From assembly GCA_029747585.1 (NCBI GenBank), contig JAPEVF010001127.1:1-13551 (forward strand): a DNA stretch of 13,551 nucleotides, read 5' to 3'. The translations under genes were made by a program, and so were the position numbers. This document shows, piece by piece, positions 1 to 8,241 of this stretch. The notes below the pieces were generated by a model. The model had not been told where the DNA came from, ran no database searches, and saw only the letters and a list, made by a program, of their open reading frames with translations. Within the stretch, counting starts at the first letter, position 1, and the number at the start of each line of letters is the position of its first letter. Source of the stretch: Pleurotus djamor. Taxonomy: Eukaryota > Basidiomycota > Agaricomycetes > Agaricales > Pleurotaceae.

Positions 1-3000
1 GCCTCATGATTCCTCACCCGCGCACCCGAAAGCTGATACTGATCAAAGTAATCACGAAAAATGAGGGGGTCGACGGTGTGGTAACGATGTTGGTCGAGGA
101 ACATGAGTTTCATGATGAGTGTAAGGTCGACGATGTAGGTCATTAGGCAGCGGATGGTTTCTTGGCTGTTTGTTTTTTCCGAAAGAAGGGGATGGTGGGG
201 CGTGTGGTTAGTGAGATGTTTTGAAGAGATAGGGAGGAGGAGGAGGAATGGAGGGAGGAGGAGGAAGGGAAGGGGAAAGAAGACATACCTATGCACGTAA
301 ACACGAGAAACCCAACTCGCCACACCAGCCCCCATCACGGTCGGTACGGACACAGAACTCCCAGTCGAGCGCGTCGATGACTGCGTTATCGTATCCGCTA
401 TCAACTGACGCATCGCTGCTTTGACCGAATCGCTTAACAGGAACTAAATACCAAGGTCAGTATTATTCATATTGATTTTACGAAGATGACTCGGAGGACG
501 ATGATGAATGATAAGAGACAGACCCACCTGGTTCGGATCCTGGAAATTCCACACCGTGACGAGGTCTTTATGTATAACATCCAAACAAGCAGACAACTTC
601 CTCCCGGGAAAATCGGTGCTCGCAAGTATAGCCAGCCAATACCCTACGAAAAAAACAAATTAAAAAATCAAGAGTCAGAATCAGCCGATGATTGACTTGT
701 TCAAAGGCCACGATGATAAGGAAGAGTATACGCACGTTGTTTGCCTACTCTATAAACCATGGAAACACGAAACAAAAATATCAGTAAACGCGTGAATAAA
801 CAAGGAAGAAGGAAGAAGGAATGTTGAAGAAGAAGGAAGAAGGAATAAAGGAAAGAGAACGGAAAAAACTCACGCAACAGACGTACTCAACTTCACATTC
901 GGACTAATCCTCTGCGCAATCCCCGTCGTCAACGAGATGATCCCCCTCTCGCGTTTGCTCACGAGATCAAACGTCAGCGAAACCAGTTCCTCGAGTGAGT
1001 ATTGGTATTCCGCGTTAGCTACACGAACACCACCAATTTCAATAGCAATATCATCAGCACACCTGGAAACTAAGACCCACACACATAAATGAAAGGACAA
1101 CTCACTTGACACCCTCACGAACGGTACATGCCTCGCCACACGGTGCAGCGCACCCACACACTCCTGCTTAAACGCCGCATCCACTCTCTCCATAATAACC
1201 TTCCTCCTCTCCTCCGCATCGGCATCCAACGCCGCATGCCCAGTGACATCCTCATCCTCCTCTTCATCAAGCTCGAAATCCACATATCGCACGAGGAGGT
1301 CGAATTTCGTGAACACCACGATGACGGGGACTAGAGTAGAGCATAGGACATTCAATATTCACAAAAAAACAAAAACAAAAACAAAAAAACAAAAATGGAG
1401 AATAGGTTGGACGTACCACTTCTCTCACTGTTGAGTCCAAGCCCAGACAAAAAGTGCACGTCGCCGCTTTCGAAGACCCGCCCGCCCGTCGTGGGTATCT
1501 GCGCACATAACCTAGTGTACACCATCAGTCAGTAAGTAAAACATCAACGAAGAATCTCGGAAAAAGGAGAGAAGGTTAATATACCAACCAAATCGCATGC
1601 AACCGATCCTTCAACAACGGCTCCCTCCTCCTCCTCTCCACAAACTCTTTCACCACCTCCAGATTCCTACTCTCCCCCTGTTCGAAGCCTTGCGAATCGT
1701 GTAGGACGAACCGTTTGTTCGCGGATGAGGTGATTTCGTGGTCGATGGTTGATGAGCCGGGGAGTGTGTCTGAGACGGTCTAAGTACATACATTGTTCGT
1801 TGAGCATCGGTAAGATCGCGTCTTCAAGAGACGAAAAGACGATGGATGGTTTTCGGGTTGCTTACCGCTTTGTCGACACCGAATATTCGGTTTATGAGGG
1901 AGGATTTCCCGACGCCGCTCTATACGACATAAAAGCAATGACCATAAGTCCATCACCAACACCATTTCATGAAGGCGTAAAGTAAAGCGTAAAGGAGATT
2001 AGAAAGCTCACCTTCCCGATAACCAAAAATGCGAAACCTAGAAAAAAAAACNAAAACCCCCAAAGCAAAGCAACATCAGTATCAATATCGATATCACTGA
2101 TAATTCAAAACCAAAGAAGTGGGAGATTAAGGATAGAAGGATAGAAGGATAGAACACGCGAATAAAAGATGCAATAACCGTTGAGCAGAAAGTGAAGCAT
2201 CAAGCTCAAGCATCAACCATAGAAGATCGGGCATTTCAGGGGAACGAGATGATAGTGGTGGAGACGATGGTAGTGGTGGTGTGGTGAAAGTTGGAAGTTG
2301 GGAAATGGGAAAAGGAAGAGAGCAAACTCACTGTGGACAAATCGTCAACAACTCATCCGTCGTCGACGGCAACCCCCCACCCTCCTCACTTCCACTTCCA
2401 CTACTCAAAGGTAACACAGAAGATGACGGTGAGGTCGCCGAGCTGGTCGCGCCGAAACTAGATGATATCGAGTTGGGTGAATATGATGTTGACGCGGAAC
2501 TCCGAGTCGGCGATGCTGATGCTGATGTCGATGTAGACGTTGTCAATGTGGATGATTTTGAGGGTTGTTGGGATATGGATGAGATGATAGTTCCTGCGCT
2601 GCGTTTTCTGTTAAGGGTGGATGTTGATGTTGAGGAGTATGTTGAGGTGGAGGAGGGTGATATTGATGAGGAGGGTGACTGCGAGTGGAAAACTGGATCA
2701 GTAGAGAGATACACGGAGATATGGGGAGCTAGACGTACATGCGCAACCAGCCGAAACGTTATAGACAACCCATCCCCAATATCCTTCGTCCATTCTGTTC
2801 CCATTCAAAAAAAATCCAATCACAATTAATCACGAAAAAACCCAGTATAGAATAAAACAAAGAAACGTGAAGAAAGAAGGTGAAACCCACCCGCTTTCTT
2901 CGACGAATAAAACGCATCCACAAACTGCGAAGACTCAAACTTCGCATGCGGACCGGGGATAGATAGACCCAGGCGTTTACGGTATATTTTTGCTTTTATG

Positions 3001-3407
3001 GTGTATACATCGGAGGGCGCGATGAGTCTATGTTCAAAGATAAAGATAATTATATTATTAAATGGGATGTGAAGGAAGTGTGGATATGGGCTAGGGTGCT
3101 TGAAACTCACTTGGGCGGATCGAGCTTCCAGGAATACGTCAACCCATCGATCGTCTGACCCTGGAACACAATCGGTAGTGGCTGTGGCTGTTGTTGTTGT
3201 TGTTGGTGGTGGTGTTGTTGTTGTTGTTGGTGGTTTTGGTGGTGGAGAGGATAATGACACGTTATATCGAGCTTCTTCGTGAGTGTACGTGGTTGGGTGC
3301 ACGTAACTTGGACTTCTACGTGATGTTTTGATCAGTATAGAGGTAGGGGGATAAATGGATGTAGGCGCCGGCTTACCTGTGACGGAGACACCACCAGGAG
3401 ACGACAT
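1..3407 (-). CDS. Large G-domain (P-loop GTPase) protein, 15 exons, 3' end off the window
   Basis: Proposed exons, read right to left: 3407-3377, 3315-3111, 3027-2891, 2794-2739, 2678-2332, 2037-2012, 1919-1866, 1779-1589, 1511-1417, 1330-1106, 1018-874, 749-736, 643-528, 443-289 and 165-1. Phases agree at every junction except the 2037-2012 exon, which is one base too long. The product is at least about 650 residues. Residues 11-145 alternate like a beta-sandwich and carry a Gln/His tract (about 35-53). A Ser-rich linker follows (about 144-250). The GTPase motifs are G1 GKSGVGKS (about 266-273), G3 DSQG (313-316) and G4 TKFD (388-391). The stretch LKDRLHAIWLCAQIPTTGGR after G3 and QRYWLAILASTDF further on are characteristic of a G-domain family expanded in Agaricomycetes (family recognition from memory). 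The C-terminal part (QETIRCLMTYIVDL) looks helical and continues past the left edge. The start ATG at 3407 is the first that opens this frame. The family's cellular role is not established, so no function is assigned. Confidence 0.85.
736..749 (-). other. 14-nt micro-exon of the G-domain gene
   Basis: The flanking introns are 750-873 (donor GTGAGT, acceptor TATAG) and 644-735 (donor GTGCGT, acceptor CGTAG). The 14 nt carry the codons of VGKQ plus partial codons on both sides, and joining gives TSVAVGKQRYW. That reading restores the VGKxRYW block expected after the GTPase core in this family. Dropping it would change the frame. It was found by phase and motif continuity only. Confidence 0.65.
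2012..2037 (-). other. Frameshifted P-loop exon of the G-domain gene
   Basis: This short exon lies between a CTAG acceptor and a GTGAGC donor. The upstream exon ends in phase 2 and the downstream exon starts in phase 0 with the rest of the P-loop (SGVGKSS). The exon therefore needs 25 nt but has 26. A run of five A (2025-2029 on the plus strand) sits where four would read FRILVIGK, the usual wording of this family before the P-loop. As assembled, the frame is lost just before the nucleotide-binding site. An ambiguous base at 2052 in the adjoining homopolymer makes a sequencing or polishing error the simplest explanation; a true inactivating mutation is the alternative. Confidence 0.7.
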
Positions 3408-3893
3408 AACTTTTGTAGAGAACTAGTAAGGATAGAGCACCTACGTGGGGAGTTGTTGTGGTTGGATGTGGATGTGGATGATTGGGAGTGGGGGAGGAGG
3501 AGGAGGAGGAAGAGCGCCATATTGTCAAGGAGCGATCTGTTTCGAAAACATGACAAAGTTGGTGATGATGTGGGAGAATCCGAAGAAATGTCAATTCCAA
3601 TCAAATCGGGGTCTACTTCAACTTGAGCTTCTGACTGTCTGACACGAGGGCCTCGTTTGACCGTTTATGAGGACAGGCTTCAAGGATGATGCAGATGGTG
3701 TATTGTGAGGTGTATTGGGACAGCGCAGTGTATACAGTTTGTGGTAAAGAGACTGGTATATCAAGGCGAAGGCGCTCCGACTCGAAAGCTCTCGAAAGCT
3801 TGAAGTTGAGGCAAAGAGCGCGATATATGAGAGGACGAACGTGCGTCGCCTCTGCGGGAATCAAATTATTTACCGGAGTTCGTTGGCTGGATA
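3408..3893. promoter_or_regulatory. Upstream region of the G-domain gene, no gene seen
   Basis: On the minus strand the stretch before the ATG at 3407 is pyrimidine-rich, with a (TCC)n run around 3493-3512 and a CCACAT/ATCCAC repeat around 3460-3485. Short upstream ORFs are present, one starting near 3600. No TATA box stands out. Between 3640 and 3893 there are only overlapping short ORFs without recognisable motifs. Confidence 0.4.
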
Positions 3894-4316
3894 GCGATAA
3901 CGACCTGAAAATAGAGCACACACGCAAGTCAACATGTCGTCCAGGAATCATTGTCAATCATGGAAGAAGGAAGGAAAATCCGGTTGCAAATTACGTTTTC
4001 ACCCAACATCCCAGCCCCCTCCATAGAGGGAAACGAACCACCCTCCACGCCCACCCCAGCAGGCTCGCTTCCCAAGTCCAAGTCCAAGTCCGAGTGCGGA
4101 TGCGGAGAAGATGAAACCCGACAACAACACAACACAGAAACCAGAGAATACACTTGGGATCTCGGCTACCTGTATCATATATGCGGCCAGATTCCAACGA
4201 AATCACACACGGTTGCGTGGAACATGGATGTTGGATGCGAAGAATCAAGATGGGAGGGAGAGGTGGTCGTGGCTGGTATGGAATAGTGCTGATTGATATC
4301 TTCATGCATCATGATT
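3894..4316. repeat. Dispersed duplication, copy 1
   Basis: This segment matches 10615-11066 in direct orientation. Apart from indels only a handful of bases differ. Homology begins at GCGATAACGAC and ends at CATCATGATT; the flanks are unrelated. Relative to copy 2, copy 1 lacks about 30 nt near its left end. It also differs by indels of 3, 6, 6, 3 and 6 nt. The right end is only 18 bp from the inverted-repeat element at 4335. Confidence 0.9.
3960..4286 (+). CDS. Hypothetical 108-aa protein encoded in duplicated segment, copy 1
   Basis: The ATG at 3960 opens a frame of 108 codons ending in TAG at 4284-4286. The start reads MEEGRKIRLQITFSPNIPAP, followed by a Pro/Ser/Thr-rich stretch, a Lys-Ser repeat and a C-terminal half containing YTWDLGYLYHICGQIP. 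The same protein with small in-frame length changes is encoded at 10707-11036, which suggests selection on the frame. However, two antisense frames are also open in both copies, so the coding strand is not proven. I do not recognise the family. It could instead be a fragment of a larger spliced gene or noncoding upstream sequence. Confidence 0.4.
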   Translation: MEEGRKIRLQITFSPNIPAPSIEGNEPPSTPTPAGSLPKSKSKSECGCGEDETRQQHNTETREYTWDLGYLYHICGQIPTKSHTVAWNMDVGCEESRWEGEVVVAGME

Positions 4317-4334
4317 GTGACGTACTTAGTTTTA

Positions 4335-4727
4335 TGACGTACTTTCGGTAGCAAAAATAAAACGCGCCACTTACTTTTGTAACCACAACGCGCTCAACTT
4401 TTTCGCAACTTTTTCAGAGCGCGCAACTTTTCAAGTCGAAAAATGCGCAACACTTTTCTGGAAACCTTGTCGAAACGAGTATTTGGAGGTATGCTCTGTC
4501 CTGTGGGACACCTGCTCTGTATTCCCGCACTTGTGTGTGTGTGTGAGGACTTCGTTGACGTGTTTTCCGCCCACTCGATAACCTCCTATCTCTCTCAAGC
4601 ATCATGTGACGCAGGCGCTTGTCATTGGCGCCCGCCTTCGGATAAGGCCGACTCCCTAACCACAACCGACCTTTCATGTTCAGGAAACATGACATGTAGC
4701 ATACCAGCACTTTTACACGCCCCATTT
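4335..4727 (+). repeat. Left terminal inverted repeat
   Basis: This 393-bp arm is the reverse complement of 5489-5871. It contains a subterminal cluster of AACTTTTTC-like motifs (4395-4433), a GT microsatellite near 4531-4544 and a small palindrome around CATGTTCAGGAAACATG (4676-4692). Relative to the right arm it carries an extra TATCTCTCTC (about 4587-4596). Confidence 0.9.
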
Positions 4728-4819
4728 GCGAATTGACTCGATCTGACCACGTAAATGTGAGCCCATATCGTCCCATTTGACAGTGCTTCGGTCTTTATGT
4801 TTTCGCTTGGTTTTCGCAG

Positions 4820-4934
4820 GTATTTGAGTCCTTCCGCGGCGTGAACCACGACCCCGAGACCTGGACATCCACCAACGCGTTCAAGCGCGGTGATATTGGT
4901 TCCCTACTGAATGTAATACTCCTAAGAACAACTG
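4820..4934 (+). pseudogene. Exon-like fragment inside the TIR element
   Basis: The segment is preceded by a pyrimidine-rich TTTTCGCAG acceptor and followed by a GTAAGT donor. It is open for 38 codons and begins VFESFRGVNHDPETWTST. It reads like a genuine exon but has no start codon and no recognised family. It may be a piece of a host gene captured by the element or the remnant of an element gene. Confidence 0.35.
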
Positions 4935-5220
4935 GTAAGTTTCCCATACCAACTGGACGCAGTGTTCAACTCCGACATCGACGTTTATCTGCAGATCCAC
5001 TCAACCACGATTGAAAGTTAAAACATTTGTTACACACCCAACATTTCACGCGTCAGCTTGAAATGTCTAGGTGTGTATCACGCCTTCCCTATCCCCCCAT
5101 TTTGACGTCCTGACGCATTGTTTCCATGACGCGGTTGGACCGCTTCCCCGCTTCGGGCAGCCGACCGTCCGTTTGGTGACTGTCAACTGCGACCACACCC
5201 AAACGGATTTATGACCCCAT

Positions 5221-5430
5221 ATGTACGGCCTGGCCCTTGAACTTGACATCTTTCGTACTGTCATTCTATCTAGTATCCACTGTATCCTCGATGCAGGTTG
5301 CGAACAGGTTTGCAACAACGGAACGATCACTGTGAACGGTTATGAATATGGCTGTGGAGCGGCAAGCCTTTATTTCTCTCATCGTTGGCCTCAACGGAAT
5401 GAATTTTCTCTTGATAATACACTTATTTAG
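5221..5430 (+). CDS. Hypothetical small Cys-containing ORF inside the TIR element
   Basis: The ATG at 5221 opens 69 codons. The second half has a cysteine pattern, GCEQVCNNGTITVNGYEYGC, that resembles small secreted or captured fungal domains, but I do not recognise it. A CAG acceptor-like site just before the Cys-rich part (near 5297) suggests that only the second half is an exon. It could be another captured fragment. Confidence 0.25.
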   Translation: MYGLALELDIFRTVILSSIHCILDAGCEQVCNNGTITVNGYEYGCGAASLYFSHRWPQRNEFSLDNTLI

Positions 5431-5488
5431 TCTGGGTTAGTTCAACGATACAACAATAGGGTACGTCCTAGCGACGGTGGTGAGAGTG

Positions 5489-5871
5489 AAATGGGGCGTG
5501 TAAAAGTGCTGGTATGCTACATGTCATGTTTCCTGAACATGAAAGGTCGGTTGTGGTTAGGGAGTCGGCCTTATCCGAAGGCGGGCGCCAATGACAAGCG
5601 CCTGCGTCACATGATGCTTGGAGGTTATCGAGTGGGCGGAAAACACGTCAACGAAGTCCTCACACACACACACAAGTGCGGGAATACAGAGCAGGTGTCC
5701 CACAGGACAGAGCATACCTCCAAATACTCGTTTCGACAAGGTTTCCAGAAAAGTGTTGCGCATTTTTCGACTTGAAAAGTTGCGCGCTCTGAAAAAGTTG
5801 CGAAAAAGTTGAGCGCGTTGTGGTTGCAAAAGTAAGTGGTGCGTTTTATTTTTGCTACCGAAAGTACGTCA
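5489..5871 (-). repeat. Right terminal inverted repeat
   Basis: This 383-bp arm matches the left arm almost base for base in inverted orientation, with two substitutions near the outer end. Homology stops abruptly at AAATGGGGCGTG on its inner side. A TA follows the outer end. Confidence 0.9.
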
Positions 5872-5977
5872 TATATTCTACACGTGCTGTTAGCTGGAAT
5901 AGCACTGAACTATCGAAGGACCGCCGTCTTGCCGAAGATTTCAACGCGCTAGGTATGTGTACAACGTGGGTTTTGGA

Positions 5978-6776
5978 TTACGGACGCGACTGCTCTAGCA
6001 CGGCGTTGATGATCTCCCATGCTGAGTCCAACGTGCCTTGGGAGCGCTTTATACATGACCCATGAAGCCTCGAACGCCTTTGGAACTCTGCCTCCCGCCG
6101 GATTCCTTCTTCAAGACTGATAAGATCCCACATAGTAGTAACGAAGATGACTTTCCCAGCTGAGCCGCAAACGTCTTCAAACCTGTGTAGGTTTTGGAAA
6201 GGATCCTCGTTCAGTCTGACATCGGTGATCCTGCGGAGGTACAGAATTCCTATGCGATGTATCTTCTTCTGCTTCCTGCGAGAAGCCATGATCAATATCG
6301 GACTACGACGCATGCGATGTATACATATTCACCTAAGTTGCTTCTTAAGCTTAGCCACTATTTCCTTGAGGCTGAGTTTATCATGGTTGAAAGCCGGCGT
6401 ATCAATTAGCAGCACCGGTCGACCATCCTTCGGATTCTTGCATGCCTGGATTTGGACGTCGTTGGTGCAACAAGCAAGGCTACTTCCCATTTTAAATTTG
6501 TGGCTTCCCGCTGCGATGTTTCCAAACTTATCTCACGGCGCGGTTTTAGTATAGAGCTAGAATTAGTGTCGCAGCCACGCACAGTGCTCTTACCAGCGCA
6601 GACCGGACTCAGCAGCCTGAGGAACGCGAAAAGTCAGATTTGAGTCGAAGATACTTTGAGTGGTACCACATACACGATGACATCACTATGGGTAGTCTGC
6701 ACTTGATGTACTCGGACAGTTACTCGTTTGAATCGGGATACATCTGCTACCAATCTTGTGCATCGGGGTTGGACAT
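5978..6776 (-). CDS. Small AIG1-like GTPase, five exons
   Basis: Proposed exons: 6776-6751, 6685-6674, 6616-6583, 6526-6333 and 6275-5978, giving 187 residues. Phases agree at all junctions. The protein starts MSNPDAQDCDVIVLL. The P-loop is SPVCAGKST (16-24), then a G2-type Thr in CCTNDVQ (43-49), G3 in LLIDTPAF (63-70) and the G4-position motif VTTMWDL (134-140). LHRFEDVCG and TLDSAWEI are also typical of AIG1/GIMAP-like GTPases of Agaricomycetes (family knowledge). The first Gly of the usual GxxxxGKS is Ser. The protein is short: relatives often continue with a coiled region after the AWEI block, here cut by TAA. The AAG acceptor at 6527-6529 and the 12-nt second exon are the weakest parts of the model. 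The family is thought to bind GTP; the cellular role in fungi is unknown. It follows the ubiquitin-like gene by 64 bp on the same strand. Confidence 0.75.
6674..6685 (-). other. 12-nt micro-exon of the small GTPase gene
   Basis: It lies between a CATAG acceptor and a GTATGT donor. The 12 nt join MSNPDAQD to the P-loop strand, giving CDVIVLL, a normal beta-1 strand for this family. It is supported only by phase and motif continuity. Confidence 0.5.
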
Positions 6777-6840
6777 TTTCTGAGAATAAGTGAGCTTGCG
6801 AAATCTTACATGGGGTCCCCCGTAGTCTCTTGCTTGTGGT

Positions 6841-8241
6841 CTATGTCGGCTTTAGACTGTGTCCCAACTTCGTGTTTGAGAGATGTAACATGTACAGCGG
6901 GTTTACTATCAGGTAGGGGTTGAGCTGGGGTTGGATGGGTAAATCTCTCCATAAAGCGTACCGCAGGATCTTGTCTCTGATAATTTTAGATATGTCAAAG
7001 CTCGGGGGGTTGTGCTCCAAGGGAGATTCGTGCGATACGGTGAACAGGAGGTAGCAATTAGAGCTGTAATGGAAGATTGTCAGATGATGGATCGGCTACG
7101 AGGGAAACGAAAGCCAGCTTACCAATTGACCCACCCATTATCTCGCGCCTGACGGCGGTTGTCCTCGCCACAATTTGGACAGTGATAAGGCCTCTGACCT
7201 CGCCTCCCCAGAACAATGCTCATGGCAAACACTGTCTGCGGTTTGGCGAGCCGAGGGAACATGAACTGATTAATCGAATTGTTGGTCTCGGGATGGACCA
7301 GCTCCCAGGAGTCAGACCGTATGAAATTGTCACCTGGTTGATTGCGACACCAACGTTTGATCACGATTCTGATATCCTGATCAATATTGACAACTTGTCA
7401 GAAACGAACGGACTATAGGCGGGGAAGTTCATAGGTTTACCTCTAAGGACAAGCAAAACTCCAACGGGATGGGAAGGTAATCACCGAGGTGGTTCATCAC
7501 AGTAAGCTTGAGCGGTTGGAGGGTGGTAGGAGTTGGGGTTTGCAAGAGAGCGGATGCTCGAACCAAGCTCTCCAGCCTGACTCCCATTTGGCCCTTTATG
7601 ATAGTGTCCCAAGATCGTCTGCCAGAATAAGCACAGTCTAAGGGATGGAGATTGGGAGAGGAAACGTACGATTCAAAAAAGCGAGAGAACTGCTCAAGTG
7701 GTATTTGGTGACTCATGACGAAATTTTGGAGATTTCGAATTGGTGTCCCCCAACGAAAATGAGCGAACACGAAGAGACATATCCCACGCCAAAATCCGGC
7801 ACAATTGAGAGGGTGGATGTACTGGTTGTATGCCAAAAGATCCTGAGACAGACGATCCAAGCGAGAGCTGCAGCGAATTAGAAAGCGTCGCACTCGGTCG
7901 AAGTGTCCTAGTTTGGATATATCCGGGGCTTCGTCGATGACTGAGAGGAAGCTGACGACGTAGCCGACGATCCCATGCAAATTCGTCATGACAGAGTGCA
8001 GTGGTGTAAGCACGGGGTCATAGAGAGGGCAGAGCTCTCCCAGTACTTGACAGATTCCTGCAATGGAGTCGATAATACCTTGGTATTGATGAGCGGCCGT
8101 GCGTCCAAGTTCAGATACCCTGGCAGGGACCGCTTTGATTTGGGTGGCTCCATGACTGCAGATTTGGTTGATTTGAATGGCTCCCGCATTGACGACATTG
8201 ACGGTCCCGACTCCAAAGTTGTTGTTGTTCTGGCCGGCCAT
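6841..8241 (-). CDS. Ubiquitin-like domain / zinc-ribbon protein, four exons
   Basis: Proposed exons: 8241-7670, 7618-7441, 7376-7123 and 7063-6841, giving 408 residues. The start ATG sits in a good context (CATAATGG) and yields an Asn/Gly-rich opening, MAGQNNNNFGVGTV. Residues 30-190 look helical, with a hydrophobic Trp/Phe-rich patch near 148-165. Residues about 229-306 resemble the ubiquitin-like domain of many Agaricomycete proteins: NHLGDYLPIPLEFC, then DSWELVHPE and FAMSIVL. A zinc ribbon follows, with CPNC (316-319) and CSNC (335-338); the second CxxC is created by the 7123/7063 splice, which supports that junction. The C-terminal 65 residues are not recognised. The 51-nt intron at 7619-7669 is in phase and free of stops, so an unspliced form would add 17 residues. 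The function is unknown; helical plus ubiquitin-like architectures are common in fungal accessory gene families. Confidence 0.75.

Larger units (their letters stand above)
4335..5871. mobile_element. Non-autonomous TIR DNA transposon with TA target duplication
   Basis: Inverted repeats at 4335-4727 and 5489-5871 frame an interior of 761 bp. The outer ends read TGACGTACTTTCGGTAGC and its complement, and TA dinucleotides flank them (4333-4334 and 5872-5873). That fits the two-base TA target duplication of Tc1/mariner-type elements, though other superfamilies can look alike. The repeats differ by two substitutions and one 10-bp indel, so the insertion or a conversion event is recent. No transposase ORF is present, so mobility would depend on a helper elsewhere. 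The element lies between the duplicated segment and the 3' end of the small GTPase gene. Confidence 0.85.

Noticed and set aside
870..1355. Uninterrupted 161-codon minus ORF read as a single exon, or with a 36-nt intron at 1070-1105
   Set aside because: Reading through gives a hydrophobic insert, and the 36-nt intron is far shorter than its neighbours. An 87-nt intron (1019-1105) restores VRVSTNAEYQYSLEELVSLT, which matches the family.
2281..2829. 182-codon plus ORF rich in Asp, Val and Glu
   Set aside because: It is the antisense shadow of the Ser-rich linker exon of the G-domain gene, and its composition follows from the repetitive codons.
4414..4776. 120-codon minus ORF, mirrored in 5491-5775
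   Set aside because: It lies in the inverted repeats of the mobile element, and the version in the other arm is disrupted by the 10-bp difference. No motif is visible.
7077..7418. 113-codon plus ORF
   Set aside because: It is antisense to the zinc-ribbon exon of the ubiquitin-like gene and begins with TTG.
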